Assembly: GCA_014237365.1 (NCBI GenBank)
Contig: JABZFQ010000368.1
Coordinates: 1 to 33,724 of the forward strand
Origin: Desulfobacteraceae bacterium
GTDB lineage: Bacteria; Desulfobacterota; Desulfobacteria; Desulfobacterales; ETH-SRB1
Reading direction: 5' to 3'
DNA: 33,724 nt
Shown: positions 33,450-33,724 of the stretch, in pieces
Layout: the number at the start of each line of letters is the position of its first letter
How positions within the stretch are numbered: the first letter of the stretch is position 1
Notes under the pieces: generated by a model
The model's input: the letters and a program-made list of their open reading frames with translations, nothing else
Database searches by the model: none
Told to the model about the DNA's origin: nothing
Made by a program: the position numbers and the translations under genes

Positions 33450-33582
33450 CTTTGCCCGATCTCAAATCCCAAAAATATCAAAATAGCCTGCTATCCCATC
33501 AACTTTTGTGACCGGAGATCGAACAAATCCGACCCAAATCTATACGCCTACTTGTGGAAGTTATTTCGTCCCCGTTCCTTAA
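33450..33582. repeat. Family A element, copy 12 (left end missing)
   Basis: It starts abruptly at CTTTGCCCGATCTC within the left arm and continues through a normal right arm to CCCGTTCCTTA. It is only 133 bases downstream of copy 11 and in the same orientation. Confidence 0.87.
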
Positions 33583-33612
33583 TGCCCGGTAAAAAGCCAG
33601 CTTTGACTATAG

Positions 33613-33659
33613 CGCTCACATAAATTGAGACAGTTTCGCTCTGATAAATTGAGACGTTT
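33613..33659. repeat. Tandem direct repeat, 2 x 23-24 bp
   Basis: CGCTCACATAAATTGAGACA then GTTT is followed at once by CGCTCTGATAAATTGAGACG then TTT. Two adjacent near-copies like this resemble transposase-binding repeats at IS ends (for example IS21-like), but the window ends before any transposase could be seen. Confidence 0.55.
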
Positions 33660-33724
33660 GTTCACAGCACAATCCACCCAGAAACCATTTTTTTACCAAA
33701 TAGTATTTTTAAAAAACTTATTGG

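Noticed and set aside
1-33724. CRISPR array
   Set aside because: Family A copies are irregularly spaced by kilobases and are palindromic over their full length; the short direct repeats (16133-16165, 33613-33659) have only two or three units and no regular unique spacers.
1-33724. tRNA or rRNA genes
   Set aside because: I saw no TTCGANTC-type T-loop with matching acceptor stem and no rRNA segment; the GATTCG/GTTCGA words found belong to the repeat families.

Overview
The window is about 33.7 kb of AT-rich bacterial DNA. The best guess is a Gram-negative sulfate-reducing type (Desulfobacterota, Desulfobacterales-like). Reasons: a KDO-pathway arabinose-5-phosphate isomerase and an LpoA-like lipoprotein point to an outer membrane; a PxxKW-type cysteine-rich protein and a long KamA-type radical SAM protein are, as far as I recall, typical of that group; intergenic DNA is full of degenerate repeats. 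The assignment rests on content only. No rRNA, tRNA or CRISPR array was found.

Layout. Positions 244-4861 (+) hold a small acyl-activation cluster: acyl carrier protein, CAT/condensation-like acyltransferase, FAD oxidoreductase and AMP-dependent ligase, followed by an unknown 131-aa protein (5105-5500). On the minus strand come a KamA-family radical SAM protein and carB. A TPR plus periplasmic-binding lipoprotein (+) follows, then pfkA and kdsD (-). Positions 16231-25763 (-) form a defence-like island: a PIN-domain remnant, an MNT nucleotidyltransferase and HEPN pair split by a repeat, and a tightly overlapping four-gene operon. That operon is transcribed as PLD-SNF2 helicase, Eco57I-type DNA methyltransferase, TcmP, three-Cys-motif (Gp37/Gp68) protein. 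Positions 26245-30015 (+) carry the PxxKW protein behind an operator-like promoter, an aminotransferase and a ClC-CBS anion transporter or channel. The right end (-) has an Rnl2-like RNA ligase, a PrmA-like methyltransferase and truA. The last 800 bp are repeats only.

The most striking structural feature is a dispersed palindromic element, here called family A. It is about 180 bp, folds end to end into one imperfect hairpin, and has termini reading TTAGGAACG/CGTTCCTAA. Twelve full, deleted or fragmentary copies occur in the window, usually directly beside stop codons. It has cut the HEPN gene, supplies stop codons for the PrmA-like gene and truA, and lies over the truA start. A second family (B, ends TTAGGATTCG) and two other inverted-repeat elements also occur. 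Two candidates for an undescribed system stand out: the four-gene helicase/methylase/TcmP/three-Cys operon next to HEPN-MNT, and the family A element network itself.
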